The position numbers were made by a program, and so were the translations under genes. The notes under the pieces are model-generated. The model did not search any database and was not told the origin of the DNA. It saw only the letters and a program-made list of their open reading frames with translations. A stretch of 57,891 bases of DNA from Gynuella sp. (GTDB taxonomy: Bacteria > Pseudomonadota > Gammaproteobacteria > Pseudomonadales > Natronospirillaceae). Position 1 is the stretch's first letter, and each line of letters begins with the position of its first letter. This document shows, piece by piece, positions 17,069 to 26,540 of this stretch. Location: assembly GCA_028282465.1 (NCBI GenBank), contig JANQHX010000099.1, positions 1-57,891 on the forward strand. The letters are read 5' to 3'.

Positions 17069-18412
17069 TCAAGCTTTCACTGTCACCGGCCGTTGCCATT
17101 TATTTGCACTCCAGCGACGCCGATTAATAAATGATCGAAGAAATTCATCAAACAGCCCGACGAAAATGACACCATAAAAGCCTAAGCCAAGGTATATGCC
17201 GAGCAGCCAAGCCAATGGAATAATGAGCAACCAAGTGACACTGACAGCCGTTATCAGCACAAACACAGCATCACCACAACTCCTCAAAGCCGCTCCAACA
17301 ACAATGTTTACGGCCCTGAAAGGTTCTATTAAGGCCAGGATGATCATGGTCCAGAACCCCATCATGAGGATTTCTGAATTATCCGTAAACAGGCCCAGCA
17401 CTGACTGGTTAAAAACGACCAAAATAAGGCCAAGTGTAAAAGAGACCCCAATGGCCCATCTTCTGCTCTGTTTAAGTTGCGCACTGGCTTTTTGGTAATC
17501 ATGATTTCCCAGGTGTTGTGCTACCAACATCTGATTCGCATTTGAAATCGACAAAGTCGGGACTAAGCAAAGAATAAACAAGTTAACTGTGTAAGTTCTA
17601 AGGGCCAGCTCTGCGTCACCCAGCTGAGCTATGTACAGGTTATAAACTGTCAGACTCATCTGATAACTGAAAGGCTCAAAACCGGAAGGAATGGCAATTT
17701 TTAACACAGGTAGCAATCGTTTCTTGAAATTGGAGATGGCAGAACCCCATGGGAGATTTAGCTTCAACCCAACTAAAACTGCATAAGTCAGCCACACTCC
17801 AGAAAACACCCAGGAGCAAACCGAAGCGAACGCAACACCTTTAACGCCTAGCTGTGGTAATCCAAACCATCCGAATAAAAAAATGCAATTTCCAACTAAG
17901 TTAGTCCCCGTGGTGATAACAGCAGAAATTGTGTTCCATTTAGGTTGCCCATAGGCGTTCAGAATCTGCGCTAACACCAGCCTGAATCCCATAAGCCCAG
18001 AAAACACACCGACCATCGCCAAGTATTCAGCTGAGATCAGGGCTAGCTCTTCAGGTAATCCCATCCATACACCGACGTCATCGTGAAAAGCTAAAAAGAA
18101 TCCCGCTACGCCAAAAGTCAGCATCACAGAAAACACTAAATAAGCGGCAATAGTTTGCTCAGCATCCAAATACTGACGATTGCCCATATATTGCGAGGCA
18201 ACACTGGCACCCGCTAATGCTAACGAAGAAAATAATGAAAATACTGCAAAATAAACCGGTACCACTGCCCCTACTGCGGCGGCGGCTTGGTCAGAGATTC
18301 TAGATAAAAAGAAAGCATCCAATAAAGGGATGGATAGAGTCAGCAAAAACTCCAATGCTAGCGGCAGTGCCATCCCTTTTAGTCCTTTTTCAAGGGTCTG
18401 GCTTTTTGGCAT
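17069..18412 (-). CDS. MATE family efflux transporter (paralogue B)
   Basis: About 447 residues from ATG at 18412 (MPKSQTLEKG), which has GAGA about seven bases upstream; ATG at 18445 would add 11 residues without a ribosome site. Twelve membrane segments are visible, and conserved blocks ASVASQYMGNRQY and EPFRAVNIVVGAALRSCGD are shared with the gene at 10283-11665. It presumably exports an organic cation or metabolite, substrate unknown. The small exported protein gene lies just downstream. Confidence 0.88.
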   Translation of the reverse strand: MPKSQTLEKGLKGMALPLALEFLLTLSIPLLDAFFLSRISDQAAAAVGAVVPVYFAVFSLFSSLALAGASVASQYMGNRQYLDAEQTIAAYLVFSVMLTFGVAGFFLAFHDDVGVWMGLPEELALISAEYLAMVGVFSGLMGFRLVLAQILNAYGQPKWNTISAVITTGTNLVGNCIFLFGWFGLPQLGVKGVAFASVCSWVFSGVWLTYAVLVGLKLNLPWGSAISNFKKRLLPVLKIAIPSGFEPFSYQMSLTVYNLYIAQLGDAELALRTYTVNLFILCLVPTLSISNANQMLVAQHLGNHDYQKASAQLKQSRRWAIGVSFTLGLILVVFNQSVLGLFTDNSEILMMGFWTMIILALIEPFRAVNIVVGAALRSCGDAVFVLITAVSVTWLLIIPLAWLLGIYLGLGFYGVIFVGLFDEFLRSFINRRRWSANKWQRPVTVKA

Positions 18413-18551
18413 CTTTTCATCTCGTATTTGCTGGGCAATCCTCATAATAGCAAAAAGATCTCAGCAACCTTTTACATATTTTTTGATGCCCACGTAAGAT
18501 GTCGGCTAAGCAAAATAATAATTGGCTCTGAAGTAGTTTGGAGGAAATACC

Positions 18552-19613
18552 TTGGCCATTAGCTCTGAAATAAAAAGGTTAGTAAAAAAGGAAGAATATT
18601 TACTCAAACAATTTACTAACACCCTGAGGGTTCAGTTGGATCGTCTAGACCCTGACAAAAATTCTGACGCTCACGAACTATTAAAAGAAGAGCCTAGTTG
18701 GCATAACGCTTATCAATTGGAACTGAAACTGGTTGAGCTATATAACCCAGTTGAATTGGAAGTAGTTTGGCAAAAATATTTGGCAGACATCAATGTACTT
18801 TCAGATGACAAACAAGCGTTTTTCTCGTCAAAGGCAAACCCTGACACCGCCCAGCTTCCTGAGCTCTGCCGTCAAGTTATCAAGGAACTACAATGGCATT
18901 GGGAAACTGAGAGAGTGAAGCGTCATTACTCGGCAAGGCTTCAAAGAAATGTTGTGCTGGTGTTTTTGTTTTCGTTTGTGGCGTTCTTCTTCCCCACTAT
19001 ATCCAAAGCATTATTTAACTTTGAATTCGAATCCCTACGAATGTATTACATCTTCACCGCAGCGTCGGCGGGATTATTGGGTGCAGCGTTCTCTCAGGTA
19101 ACCAGCTTAGCTGGAAACATCAGAGGCGGCTCAATGGAACAATTAAGGGGAATTGCAAACTTATTCTACGTAGTAACACGAACATTAATGGGCGCGGGTG
19201 CTGGCTTAATAATGTTTTACATCCTTCAGTCCGGATTAGTTGAAACACCGGTTCAACCAAAATTTATCCAAGATACCGCCGAGCTTGAAGATGCCATCAA
19301 TGATTTGAGCTATGCCTATCAGCAAAATAATAAGTTATCACTTGCCATGGGTTGGGAAGCTACTGAGGAACCCATGAGCTCTAGTCAGTCTAATAGTTCT
19401 CAGTTGAACGCAGCAAGTAATGATGTTGAAAACAGAGGCAGTGCAACTATTCATAAAATTGAAAACGACTTGCAGCTTGGTGCACTGGCTCGCCCCTCTT
19501 TGGATTTGTCTCTACTCATTGTTTGGTGCTTGATCGCTGGATTCTTTGAAAAACTAATACCTGACTTGTTGGTGAAATCCAGTCGGGTGGGCAAGGACAA
19601 AGAAAAAGAATGA
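18552..19613 (+). CDS. Multi-pass membrane protein of unknown function, TTG start
   Basis: 353 residues. The TTG at 18552 is preceded by GGAGGAAATACC, a near-ideal ribosome site, which decides the start. The first 130 residues are soluble, charged and predicted helical. Membrane segments appear at about 136-153, 162-182, 210-230 and 318-336. Between the last two lies a hydrophilic loop rich in Ser, Asn and Glu (about 240-310). No catalytic motif is recognisable. A strong terminator follows directly, so it is monocistronic. It could be a sensor or scaffold; I do not assign a function. Confidence 0.7.
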   Translation: MAISSEIKRLVKKEEYLLKQFTNTLRVQLDRLDPDKNSDAHELLKEEPSWHNAYQLELKLVELYNPVELEVVWQKYLADINVLSDDKQAFFSSKANPDTAQLPELCRQVIKELQWHWETERVKRHYSARLQRNVVLVFLFSFVAFFFPTISKALFNFEFESLRMYYIFTAASAGLLGAAFSQVTSLAGNIRGGSMEQLRGIANLFYVVTRTLMGAGAGLIMFYILQSGLVETPVQPKFIQDTAELEDAINDLSYAYQQNNKLSLAMGWEATEEPMSSSQSNSSQLNAASNDVENRGSATIHKIENDLQLGALARPSLDLSLLIVWCLIAGFFEKLIPDLLVKSSRVGKDKEKE

Positions 19614-19674
19614 AGCCATTAATGCTCGTTACGCTCAGCCCCATTATTTTGGGGCATGTTAATGGCTTCTTTTT
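19612..19674 (+). terminator. Rho-independent terminator with nested hairpin
   Basis: GAAGCCATTAA (19612-19622) pairs with TTAATGGCTTC (19659-19669), followed by TTTTT. Inside lies a second hairpin GCCCCA/TGGGGC. It overlaps the stop codon of the membrane-protein gene. Confidence 0.85.
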
Positions 19675-19698
19675 GATCTCACATACAGTTAAGGTTAG

Positions 19699-20826
19699 TT
19701 AATAATCGTTCCCGTCTTGAATAGATAGTTTCGCAGCTCGACCATCCAAGTGATGAGCATCTGTTTCTTGATCGAGCTTAATCATTAATCGAAGGTCGTT
19801 GGCGGAGTCAGCATGAGCCAACGCATCCTCGTAAGTAATTTCACCCTGACTATATAGCTGGAACAATGCCTGATCGAAGGTCTGCATACCTGATTCGTTG
19901 GACTTCGCCATTAAATCCTTAAGTAAATGAACTTCGCCTTTACGAATGTGGTCTTGAACGAGCGGCGTATTAATCAGGACTTCGATTACCGCCCGGCGAC
20001 CACTGCCATCGGGCGTTGGAATCAACTGTTGAGCCACAATGGCTTTCAGATTCAAACTTAAATCCATCCACAACTGCCGCTGACGCTCTGGCGGGAAGAA
20101 ATGCATAATTCGGTCAAGCGCTTGGTTTGCATTGTTTGCATGAAGCGTTGCTAAACAAAGGTGACCAGTTTCAGCAAATGCGATCGCGTAGTCCATGGTT
20201 TCCTTCGTTCTTACCTCACCAATCATTATGACGTCTGGCGCCTGACGAAGGGTGTTTTTAAGTGCTACTTCAAACGAGTCAGTATCAATACCTACTTCAC
20301 GCTGCGTGATGATGCAACCTTCATGCTGATGTATAAATTCAATCGGGTCCTCGATAGAAATAATATGGCCTTTGGAATTACGATTGCGGTGTCCGATCAT
20401 AGCGGCTAGCGAGGTTGATTTACCTGCACCTGTTGCACCCACGAAAATCACCAAACCCCGCTTAGTCATCGCCAGGTTTTTAATGATTTCCGGCAGATTC
20501 AATTCTTCAACACGAGGAATTCGAACTTCAATACGACGCAGTACCATTCCCGCTAAGTTACGTTGGTGGAACGCTGACACACGAAATCGACCAATGCCCC
20601 GAGCACTAATGGCGAAGTTACATTCTGATGTCTCGTGAAAGTCCGTCCTTTGCCTTTCGGTCATCACAGACAAAACCATTTCTCTGGTTTTTTCTGGAGA
20701 CAAAGGATTCTTTGTGATGGGCAATATCTTCCCATGAACTTTCATACTAGGCGCTACGCCTGCTGTAATAAAAAGGTCAGAAGCCCCTTTTTCAACCATT
20801 AGCCGCAGAAGTTTGTCGAATTCCAT
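19699..20826 (-). CDS. pilU: Twitching motility ATPase PilU
   Basis: 375 residues. PilU is the accessory retraction ATPase of type IV pili, acting with PilT at the inner-membrane base. Walker A is FVGATGAGKSTSLAAM (about 131-146), the Asp box IISIEDPIEFIHQHEGC, Walker B RQAPDVIMIGEVR, and the His box TGHLCLATLHANNA. The C-terminal INTPLVQDHIRKGEVHLLKDLM replaces the PilT AIRNLIRE motif, which distinguishes it from PilT. It lies 66 bp downstream of pilT on the same strand. Confidence 0.95.
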   Translation of the reverse strand: MEFDKLLRLMVEKGASDLFITAGVAPSMKVHGKILPITKNPLSPEKTREMVLSVMTERQRTDFHETSECNFAISARGIGRFRVSAFHQRNLAGMVLRRIEVRIPRVEELNLPEIIKNLAMTKRGLVIFVGATGAGKSTSLAAMIGHRNRNSKGHIISIEDPIEFIHQHEGCIITQREVGIDTDSFEVALKNTLRQAPDVIMIGEVRTKETMDYAIAFAETGHLCLATLHANNANQALDRIMHFFPPERQRQLWMDLSLNLKAIVAQQLIPTPDGSGRRAVIEVLINTPLVQDHIRKGEVHLLKDLMAKSNESGMQTFDQALFQLYSQGEITYEDALAHADSANDLRLMIKLDQETDAHHLDGRAAKLSIQDGNDY

Positions 20827-20892
20827 ATTGATTCCTTACTGGCTCGAACCGGATTTCTTACACCATACCCGAGCCTTTATTATCTCTTTAAC

Positions 20893-21927
20893 TTAAAAGT
20901 TTTCTGGAGACTTGGCCTTTTCTCGCGCCGCTTCCCGATTAATCACACCCTTCTGCATCAAATTTAGAAGGCATTGATCCAAAGTCTGCATGCCGACTTG
21001 AGCGCCGGTTTGAATGGCGGAGTACATTTGTGCCACCTTATCTTCTCGGATAAGGTTTCGAATTGCAGGTGTACCAATCATGATCTCGTGAGCGGCCACA
21101 CGACCACCACCATTTTTCTTCAACAGTGTTTGCGAAATCACTGACTGCAGTGACTCAGACAACATTGAACGAACCATGGATTTCTCTTCAGCAGGGAATA
21201 CATCCACAACCCGGTCTATGGTTTTAGCAGCAGAGGTTGTATGGAGAGTGCCAAACACTAGGTGCCCGGTTTCCGCAGCAGTCAAAGCCAATCGAATGGT
21301 CTCTAAATCTCGTAGCTCACCTACTAGAATAATATCTGGGTCTTCACGAAGGGCTGATCTTAGGGCCTCATTGAAGCCATGGGTGTCGCGATGCACTTCC
21401 CGCTGATTCACCAAACATTTTTTAGACTGATGCACGAATTCAATGGGATCTTCAATGGTCAGAATATGTTCATATCGATTTTCATTAATGTAATCGAGCA
21501 TCGCAGCAAGTGTGGTGGATTTACCCGAGCCAGTTGGGCCAGTGACTAGCACCAATCCCCGGGGCACATCTGATATATCTTTAAATACTTGCCCCATCCC
21601 CAATTCTTCCATGGTCAACACCTTGGAAGGAATAGTACGAAACACCGCGCCCGCGCCACGATTATGGTTAAAGGCGTTTACCCGGAAGCGAGCTACCCCA
21701 GGCACTTCAAATGAAAAATCGGTTTCAAGAAATTCTTCGTAGTCCTTACGCTGCTTGTCATTCATGATGTCATAAATCAGCGCGTGAACCTCTTTATGAG
21801 GCATTTCAGGTAGGTTGATACGGCGAACGTCACCATCAACACGAATCATCGGAGGTAAACCTGCAGAAATATGTAAATCCGATGCATTTTGTTTGGCACT
21901 GAAAGCCAACAGTTCAGTAATGTCCAT
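20893..21927 (-). CDS. pilT: Twitching motility retraction ATPase PilT
   Basis: 344 residues starting MDITELLAFSAKQNASDLHIS, the canonical PilT N terminus; an in-frame ATG at 21939 would add MRSF and includes the ribosome site, so 21927 is chosen. PilT powers pilus retraction. Walker A is VTGPTGSGKSTTLAAML, the Asp box ILTIEDPIEFVHQ, Walker B REDPDIILVGELRD, His box TGHLVFGTLHTTSA, and the diagnostic AIRNLIREDKVAQMYS motif follows. Divergent from yggS with about 126 bp between starts, the usual pilT/yggS arrangement. Confidence 0.96.
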   Translation of the reverse strand: MDITELLAFSAKQNASDLHISAGLPPMIRVDGDVRRINLPEMPHKEVHALIYDIMNDKQRKDYEEFLETDFSFEVPGVARFRVNAFNHNRGAGAVFRTIPSKVLTMEELGMGQVFKDISDVPRGLVLVTGPTGSGKSTTLAAMLDYINENRYEHILTIEDPIEFVHQSKKCLVNQREVHRDTHGFNEALRSALREDPDIILVGELRDLETIRLALTAAETGHLVFGTLHTTSAAKTIDRVVDVFPAEEKSMVRSMLSESLQSVISQTLLKKNGGGRVAAHEIMIGTPAIRNLIREDKVAQMYSAIQTGAQVGMQTLDQCLLNLMQKGVINREAAREKAKSPENF

Positions 21928-22053
21928 GAAACTCCTCATGATTCACTTTAAATCTGCCCAAACTGATCAAACGTCAGGCAGTTATTGATTGCCAGGATGG
22001 CAGACATTCAGATCATCAGTACAATATCAGCCCTTTGATCCAGGTTACAAATA

Positions 22054-22740
22054 ATGAACATAGCAGAGCGCACAAAAATTATAAGAGATCGGATTCAGAA
22101 TGCTTGCCAGCGCTCAAATCGAGATATAAATGAAATTACATTGCTAGCTGTTAGCAAAACCTATGGCTCAAACCATATTGAAGATGCCTTAGCAGCAGGC
22201 TTGAACCAAATAGGTGAAAACTATGTTCAAGAGGCGGTGGAGAAATTTGATAAGCTTAAAAACAAGCAATTAACCTGGCACTTCATTGGCCCACTTCAAA
22301 GCAACAAGACTAGAGCTATAGCTGAACGATTTGATTGGGTGCAGACGGTTGATCGACTAAAAATCGCTCAGAGATTGAATGATCAGCGCCCAGAAGAGCT
22401 ACTACCTTTAAATATCTGTGTCCAAGTAAATATAAGCCAAGACCCAGCTAAAAGTGGGATCATGCTAAGCGAATTGCCTCAAGTTGCCGACCAAATTTCT
22501 ACATTGAACAATCTGCGACTTCGGGGTCTCATGGCGATTCCTGCGGCAAACCTTGAACAATCACAACTGCGCCTCCAATTTAAGGAAATGTCTCGGGCAT
22601 TGGCAGAGCTTAAAAAGCACCATCCTCATTGTGATACTCTGTCTATGGGAATGACCGGGGATCTGGAAACCGCGATCGAATCTGGCTCAACCATGGTTCG
22701 AGTGGGGTCGGGAATTTTTGGCCCTAGAGAACCAAAATAA
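22054..22740 (+). CDS. yggS: YggS-family pyridoxal phosphate homeostasis protein
   Basis: 228 residues. These proteins bind PLP without known catalysis and keep free PLP and amino-acid pools balanced. The PLP lysine lies in LLAVSKTYG (about residue 36), with GENYVQEA, WHFIGPLQSNK, the GLMAIPA motif and the C-terminal SMGMTGDLETAIESGSTMVRVGSGIFG. First gene of a long plus-strand run through hopJ; proC begins 22 bp after its stop. Confidence 0.94.
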   Translation: MNIAERTKIIRDRIQNACQRSNRDINEITLLAVSKTYGSNHIEDALAAGLNQIGENYVQEAVEKFDKLKNKQLTWHFIGPLQSNKTRAIAERFDWVQTVDRLKIAQRLNDQRPEELLPLNICVQVNISQDPAKSGIMLSELPQVADQISTLNNLRLRGLMAIPAANLEQSQLRLQFKEMSRALAELKKHHPHCDTLSMGMTGDLETAIESGSTMVRVGSGIFGPREPK

Positions 22741-22762
22741 ACTAATCGTCTGGAATGAATAC

Positions 22763-23593
22763 ATGTCACAGGATTCTAATTTGTCTATCGCTTTCATCGG
22801 AGCTGGCAACATGGCAACCAGCATTATCGGTGGCTTAATAGACAATGGGTTCGAGGGCAGCATCCTTGCTGCCGATAAAGATCGAGAAAAACTAGCAGAT
22901 TTAAAAAACCGCTTTGGTGTTAGCACCACCATCGACAATAAAGAAGCCATATCGAAAGCTGACATCATCGTTTTAGCTGTTAAACCCCAGATAATGAAAA
23001 TGGTTTGCACAGAGTTTTCAGACCAAGCTCAAGAGAATAAGCCTATGTTTATTTCGATTGCTGCCGGCCTTGAAAGCGAAACCATCAATCAGTGGCTTGG
23101 GGGCGACTTAGCTATTGTTAGGTGCATGCCCAACACTCCAGCCTTACTTCAGGCCGGCGCATCGGGCTTATTCGCAAATCACTTAGTGAGTGGCAGTCAA
23201 AAACGCATTGCTCAGAGCATATTCGATTCTGTAGGCACAACAGTTTGGGTTGAAGATGAAAATATGCTTCACGCCGTTACTGCAGTCTCTGGTAGCGGCC
23301 CGGCTTACTACTTCCTGTTCATGGAAGCTATGCAGAAAGCTGGCGAATCTCTAGGCTTAAGCCCAGAAATTTCCGCGCAGCTAACTGCCCAAACTGCCTT
23401 GGGTGCAGCTAAAATGGTTCAGCAAACTGATGACAGTGCCGAAACATTAAGGCAGAAAGTCACTTCACCTAATGGCACAACTGAAAAAGCCATTAAAAGT
23501 TTTGAACAAGATGGTATAAGACAAATCATCCATCAGGCTATGCTGGAATGTGTAAAACGCAGTGAAGAACTTTCACAAGAATTAGCACAATAA
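22763..23593 (+). CDS. proC: Pyrroline-5-carboxylate reductase
   Basis: 276 residues from ATG at 22763, with GGAA about ten bases upstream; an upstream in-frame ATG at 22718 overlaps the yggS end and adds a non-conserved extension. ProC reduces pyrroline-5-carboxylate to proline. The Rossmann GIGAGNM-type IAFIGAGNMATSIIGGLI is at the N terminus, followed by ILAVKPQIM, RCMPNTPALLQAGASGL, and the family signature VTAVSGSGPAYYFLFMEAM. The C-terminal RQKVTSPNGTTEKAI is also typical. Confidence 0.95.
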   Translation: MSQDSNLSIAFIGAGNMATSIIGGLIDNGFEGSILAADKDREKLADLKNRFGVSTTIDNKEAISKADIIVLAVKPQIMKMVCTEFSDQAQENKPMFISIAAGLESETINQWLGGDLAIVRCMPNTPALLQAGASGLFANHLVSGSQKRIAQSIFDSVGTTVWVEDENMLHAVTAVSGSGPAYYFLFMEAMQKAGESLGLSPEISAQLTAQTALGAAKMVQQTDDSAETLRQKVTSPNGTTEKAIKSFEQDGIRQIIHQAMLECVKRSEELSQELAQ

Positions 23594-23628
23594 CTGGCGA
23601 GATTAAAATTAGATAATTGGAGTAATTT

Positions 23629-24222
23629 ATGGCTCAGGTAGGTGGTAACATTCTAACCCTGATAATCAGTACAGTTTTTTTTATTTTAATTATTTTCACT
23701 GTAGGACGACTCCTTGCTCAAATAGCGCGAGCAGACTTCTACAACCCCATTGCTCAATCAATGGTTAAGATTACCAACCCAATGCTGTTACCTTTAAGAA
23801 AAATTATCCCTGGATTTGGCGGTATTGATAATGCTGCTATTTTCTTGGCGGCAATTCTACAACTTGCCATGGTTTGTTTAATTCTATTGGTAAATGGCTC
23901 AAGCATAGTGGCACCAGTGAATCTTCTAATTCTGTCTCTATTTGCTGTTCTGGGCACCGTGATGACCATAGTAAAATGGGGCATTATAATTGTTGCTATC
24001 GCAAGTTTTATTTCACCAGGGGGCTACAATCCGGTTCTTGGTTTTATTGCCCAAATCACTGACCCTTTTGTTGCTCCTATTCGTAAACTGATGCCATCCG
24101 CCGGTGGACTAGATTTCTCGCCCATGGTACTCATCCTACTTATTATTATTTTACAAGATATGCTGTTATCACCTATTGCCGTACAGATGGATTTTCGCGC
24201 TCAATACTTCCTGGGACTTTAA
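23629..24222 (+). CDS. YggT family membrane protein
   Basis: 197 residues with two tandem YggT units, each ending in a short amphipathic motif with FxxPIRKLMP-like sequences (MLLPLRKIIPGFGGID and FVAPIRKLMPSAGGLD). Four to five membrane segments. The family has been linked to osmotic stress tolerance and membrane organisation; the molecular role is open. Neighbourhood yggS-proC-yggT is conserved across gammaproteobacteria, which supports the call. A 125-bp gap without a recognisable gene precedes metX. Confidence 0.9.
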   Translation: MAQVGGNILTLIISTVFFILIIFTVGRLLAQIARADFYNPIAQSMVKITNPMLLPLRKIIPGFGGIDNAAIFLAAILQLAMVCLILLVNGSSIVAPVNLLILSLFAVLGTVMTIVKWGIIIVAIASFISPGGYNPVLGFIAQITDPFVAPIRKLMPSAGGLDFSPMVLILLIIILQDMLLSPIAVQMDFRAQYFLGL

Positions 24223-24347
24223 AGCCTAACGTGACAAACAAAACACCTAACACAAGAACCACCTACAAACAGTTCACCACCCAAATGAGTACAAGCATGT
24301 GCTTACTGACACATAGTTAAAATTAAAAAACTCAGGAAGCACAGTTT

Positions 24348-25496
24348 ATGAATACTGAAAATCTGAAGAATTCTGTCGGCTTAGTGAAACCAAAGATAGC
24401 GAGTTTCTCTGATCCTTTGACTCTTAGATGCCAGAGACAAATTGAAGAATACGATCTGATTTATGAAACCTATGGCGAACTAAATACTGACAAAAGTAAT
24501 GCGATTTTAATTTGCCATGCCTTAAGTGGTAATCATCATGCAGCTGGCTATCACTCCGAAACCGATAAGAAACCCGGGTGGTGGGATACCTGCATAGGCC
24601 CAGGTAAAGCCATTGATACCAATAGATTTTTTGTAATCAGCCTAAATAATCTTGGCGGTTGCGATGGCTCAACTGGCCCAAAATCAATTAACCCCGAGAC
24701 AGGAAAAGCCTATGGCCCAGATTTCCCGATCATGGCGGTCAGAGACTGGGTAAAGAGCCAAGCAAGGCTGGCAGATTATTTAGGGGTCGAAAAATTTGCT
24801 GCGGTAATAGGCGGTAGTTTGGGCGGCATGCAAGCCCTTCGCTGGTCAATAGATTATCCGGAGCGACTCGACCATTGCATCATCATTGCATCAGCTCCGA
24901 AATTGACCGCGCAAAACATTGCGTTCAATGAAGTGGCTAGACAAGCAATTTATCGCGACCCGGACTTTCATGAAGGCCGTTACATGGACTTCAATACCTA
25001 CCCCAAACAAGGTCTCGCACTGGCTAGAATGCTAGGACACATCACTTACTTGTCAGACGACTCCATGCGGCAGAAATTTGGTAGAGACTTACGTACAGGT
25101 AAATTGAATTTTGGTTTTGATATTGATTTCGAAATCGAAAGTTACTTGCGCTATCAAGGTGAGCGATTTTCTGATCAATTTGATGCCAACACCTACCTAC
25201 TGATGACAAAAGCTTTAGATTACTTTGACCCAACTGTGGATCATGATGGTGACCTAGTAAAAACAGTGTCGCAAGCAAACGCAGAGTTTTTGGTGATTTC
25301 GTTTTCCACCGATTGGAGATTTTCACCCGAACGTAGCGAAGAACTCGTCAATGCTCTTATAGCAGCGAACAAAACGGTAACCTACAGTGAACTGGAATCA
25401 CCCCATGGTCACGATGCTTTTTTAATTCCGATGAAAGATTATATTAACCTTTTGGGTGGGTATTTAGATCGAGTGGCGACAGAGGGAGGGTTTTAG
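24348..25496 (+). CDS. metX: Homoserine O-acyltransferase (MetX)
   Basis: 382 residues of the alpha/beta hydrolase fold. It acylates homoserine in the first committed methionine step. The nucleophile sits in [14 protein letters not shown], the Asp in STDWRFSPE and the His in [11 protein letters not shown]. The opening [23 protein letters not shown] and [13 protein letters not shown] are family hallmarks. MetX paired with MetW in gammaproteobacteria is often the succinyl-CoA-using type, but acetyl versus succinyl cannot be settled by eye. metW starts two bases after the stop. Confidence 0.93.
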   Translation: MNTENLKNSVGLVKPKIASFSDPLTLRCQRQIEEYDLIYETYGELNTDKSNAILICHALSGNHHAAGYHSETDKKPGWWDTCIGPGKAIDTNRFFVISLNNLGGCDGSTGPKSINPETGKAYGPDFPIMAVRDWVKSQARLADYLGVEKFAAVIGGSLGGMQALRWSIDYPERLDHCIIIASAPKLTAQNIAFNEVARQAIYRDPDFHEGRYMDFNTYPKQGLALARMLGHITYLSDDSMRQKFGRDLRTGKLNFGFDIDFEIESYLRYQGERFSDQFDANTYLLMTKALDYFDPTVDHDGDLVKTVSQANAEFLVISFSTDWRFSPERSEELVNALIAANKTVTYSELESPHGHDAFLIPMKDYINLLGGYLDRVATEGGF

Positions 25497-25497
25497 A

Positions 25498-26091
25498 ATG
25501 CGTACTGATTTAGAAATTATCAGTCAATGGATAAACCCTTCATCTAGAGTTTTAGATCTGGGGTGTGGTGATGGCGAATTGTTGCATCATTTAATCGATA
25601 GAAAAAAAATATCTGGCCTAGGTTTAGAAATTGATCAAGAAAAAATAGTCGAATGTGTTAAAAAAGGCGTACCAGTAGTCTGCCAGGATCTAAATAAGAA
25701 ACCTGATAATTTTGAAGATCAAAGCTTTGATACTGTGATGATGACTCAGTCTCTTCAGCAGATGAAAAGACCTGACCACATGCTGGTTGATTTGTGTCGA
25801 ATAGGGAGTGAGGCCATAGTGACTTTCCCGAACTTTGGCCATTGGACAACTCGAAAGTATTTAGGCATTCGCGGCCGCATGCCCATGTCAGAAGCATTAC
25901 CCTATATGTGGTACGACACTCCGAATATTCATCTATGTACTTTTAAAGACTTTGAATTGCTGTGCCAAGACAAAGGTATTGCCATTCTCGATAGGATGGT
26001 AGTGGATGATCAGCACAGGTCTCGCTGGTTCATCAATTTGTTTCCTAATCTCATGGGCGAAATTGCTATTTATAGGATCAAGAAAAAATGA
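25498..26091 (+). CDS. metW: Methionine biosynthesis protein MetW
   Basis: 197 residues with a class I SAM-methyltransferase-like core: VLDLGCGDGELLHHL at about residue 19 and DTVMMTQSLQQMKRP later. FPNFGHWTTRKYLGIRGRMPMSEALPYMWYDTPNIHLCTFKDFE is the conserved MetW signature region. MetW is required together with MetX for homoserine acylation in several bacteria. The ORF overlaps the next gene by four bases (ATGA), showing tight coupling. Confidence 0.94.
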   Translation: MRTDLEIISQWINPSSRVLDLGCGDGELLHHLIDRKKISGLGLEIDQEKIVECVKKGVPVVCQDLNKKPDNFEDQSFDTVMMTQSLQQMKRPDHMLVDLCRIGSEAIVTFPNFGHWTTRKYLGIRGRMPMSEALPYMWYDTPNIHLCTFKDFELLCQDKGIAILDRMVVDDQHRSRWFINLFPNLMGEIAIYRIKKK

Positions 26092-26537
26092 AGATATTAA
26101 AAGTTGTCGCCTTCATATTGCTATCCAGTATGAGCTTGCATTTGGCGGCGGAACAAAAAGAAGTATTCGGAAATTACGAAGTACATTACATTCTTATCAA
26201 TAGCACTGAATTGCCGCCAGCTGCTGCCAAAGCTTATGACATTCCTCGAAGCAGTAATCTGGCATTTCTAAATATAAGCGTGCTAGAAAAACAAGATGAC
26301 GGCCAACTACCCAAACCAATACCAGCAATTGTAACGGCAAAATTTAAGAATTTAATCGGCCAAGAAAAAACGCTTAACATGAAGGAAATTAGAGAAACAG
26401 GCGCAATTTACTATGTCAGCACATTTCCATTTCCTGAAGAAGAAATGCTGAGATTTACCTTCCAAGTCAAAACCCATGCAGATCAACCCTCGGCATTTGT
26501 TGTAAATCACAATCAGAAACTCTACAGAGAAGAATAA
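26088..26537 (+). CDS. Exported DUF4426 protein
   Basis: 149 residues with signal peptide MKILKVVAFILLSSMSLHLAA. The mature part (VFGNYEVHYILINSTELPPAAAKAYDIPRS) matches the DUF4426 family, which occurs between metW and rdgB in many Pseudomonas-like genomes. The fold appears all-beta and the function is unknown. Its ATG overlaps the metW stop; rdgB follows after three bases. Confidence 0.85.
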   Translation: MKILKVVAFILLSSMSLHLAAEQKEVFGNYEVHYILINSTELPPAAAKAYDIPRSSNLAFLNISVLEKQDDGQLPKPIPAIVTAKFKNLIGQEKTLNMKEIRETGAIYYVSTFPFPEEEMLRFTFQVKTHADQPSAFVVNHNQKLYREE

Positions 26538-26540
26538 TCT

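Noticed and set aside
24223-24347. Possible SAM riboswitch or MetJ box upstream of metX
   Set aside because: Only a short AAGCA/TGCTT repeat is present. No riboswitch core or MetJ operator repeats are visible.
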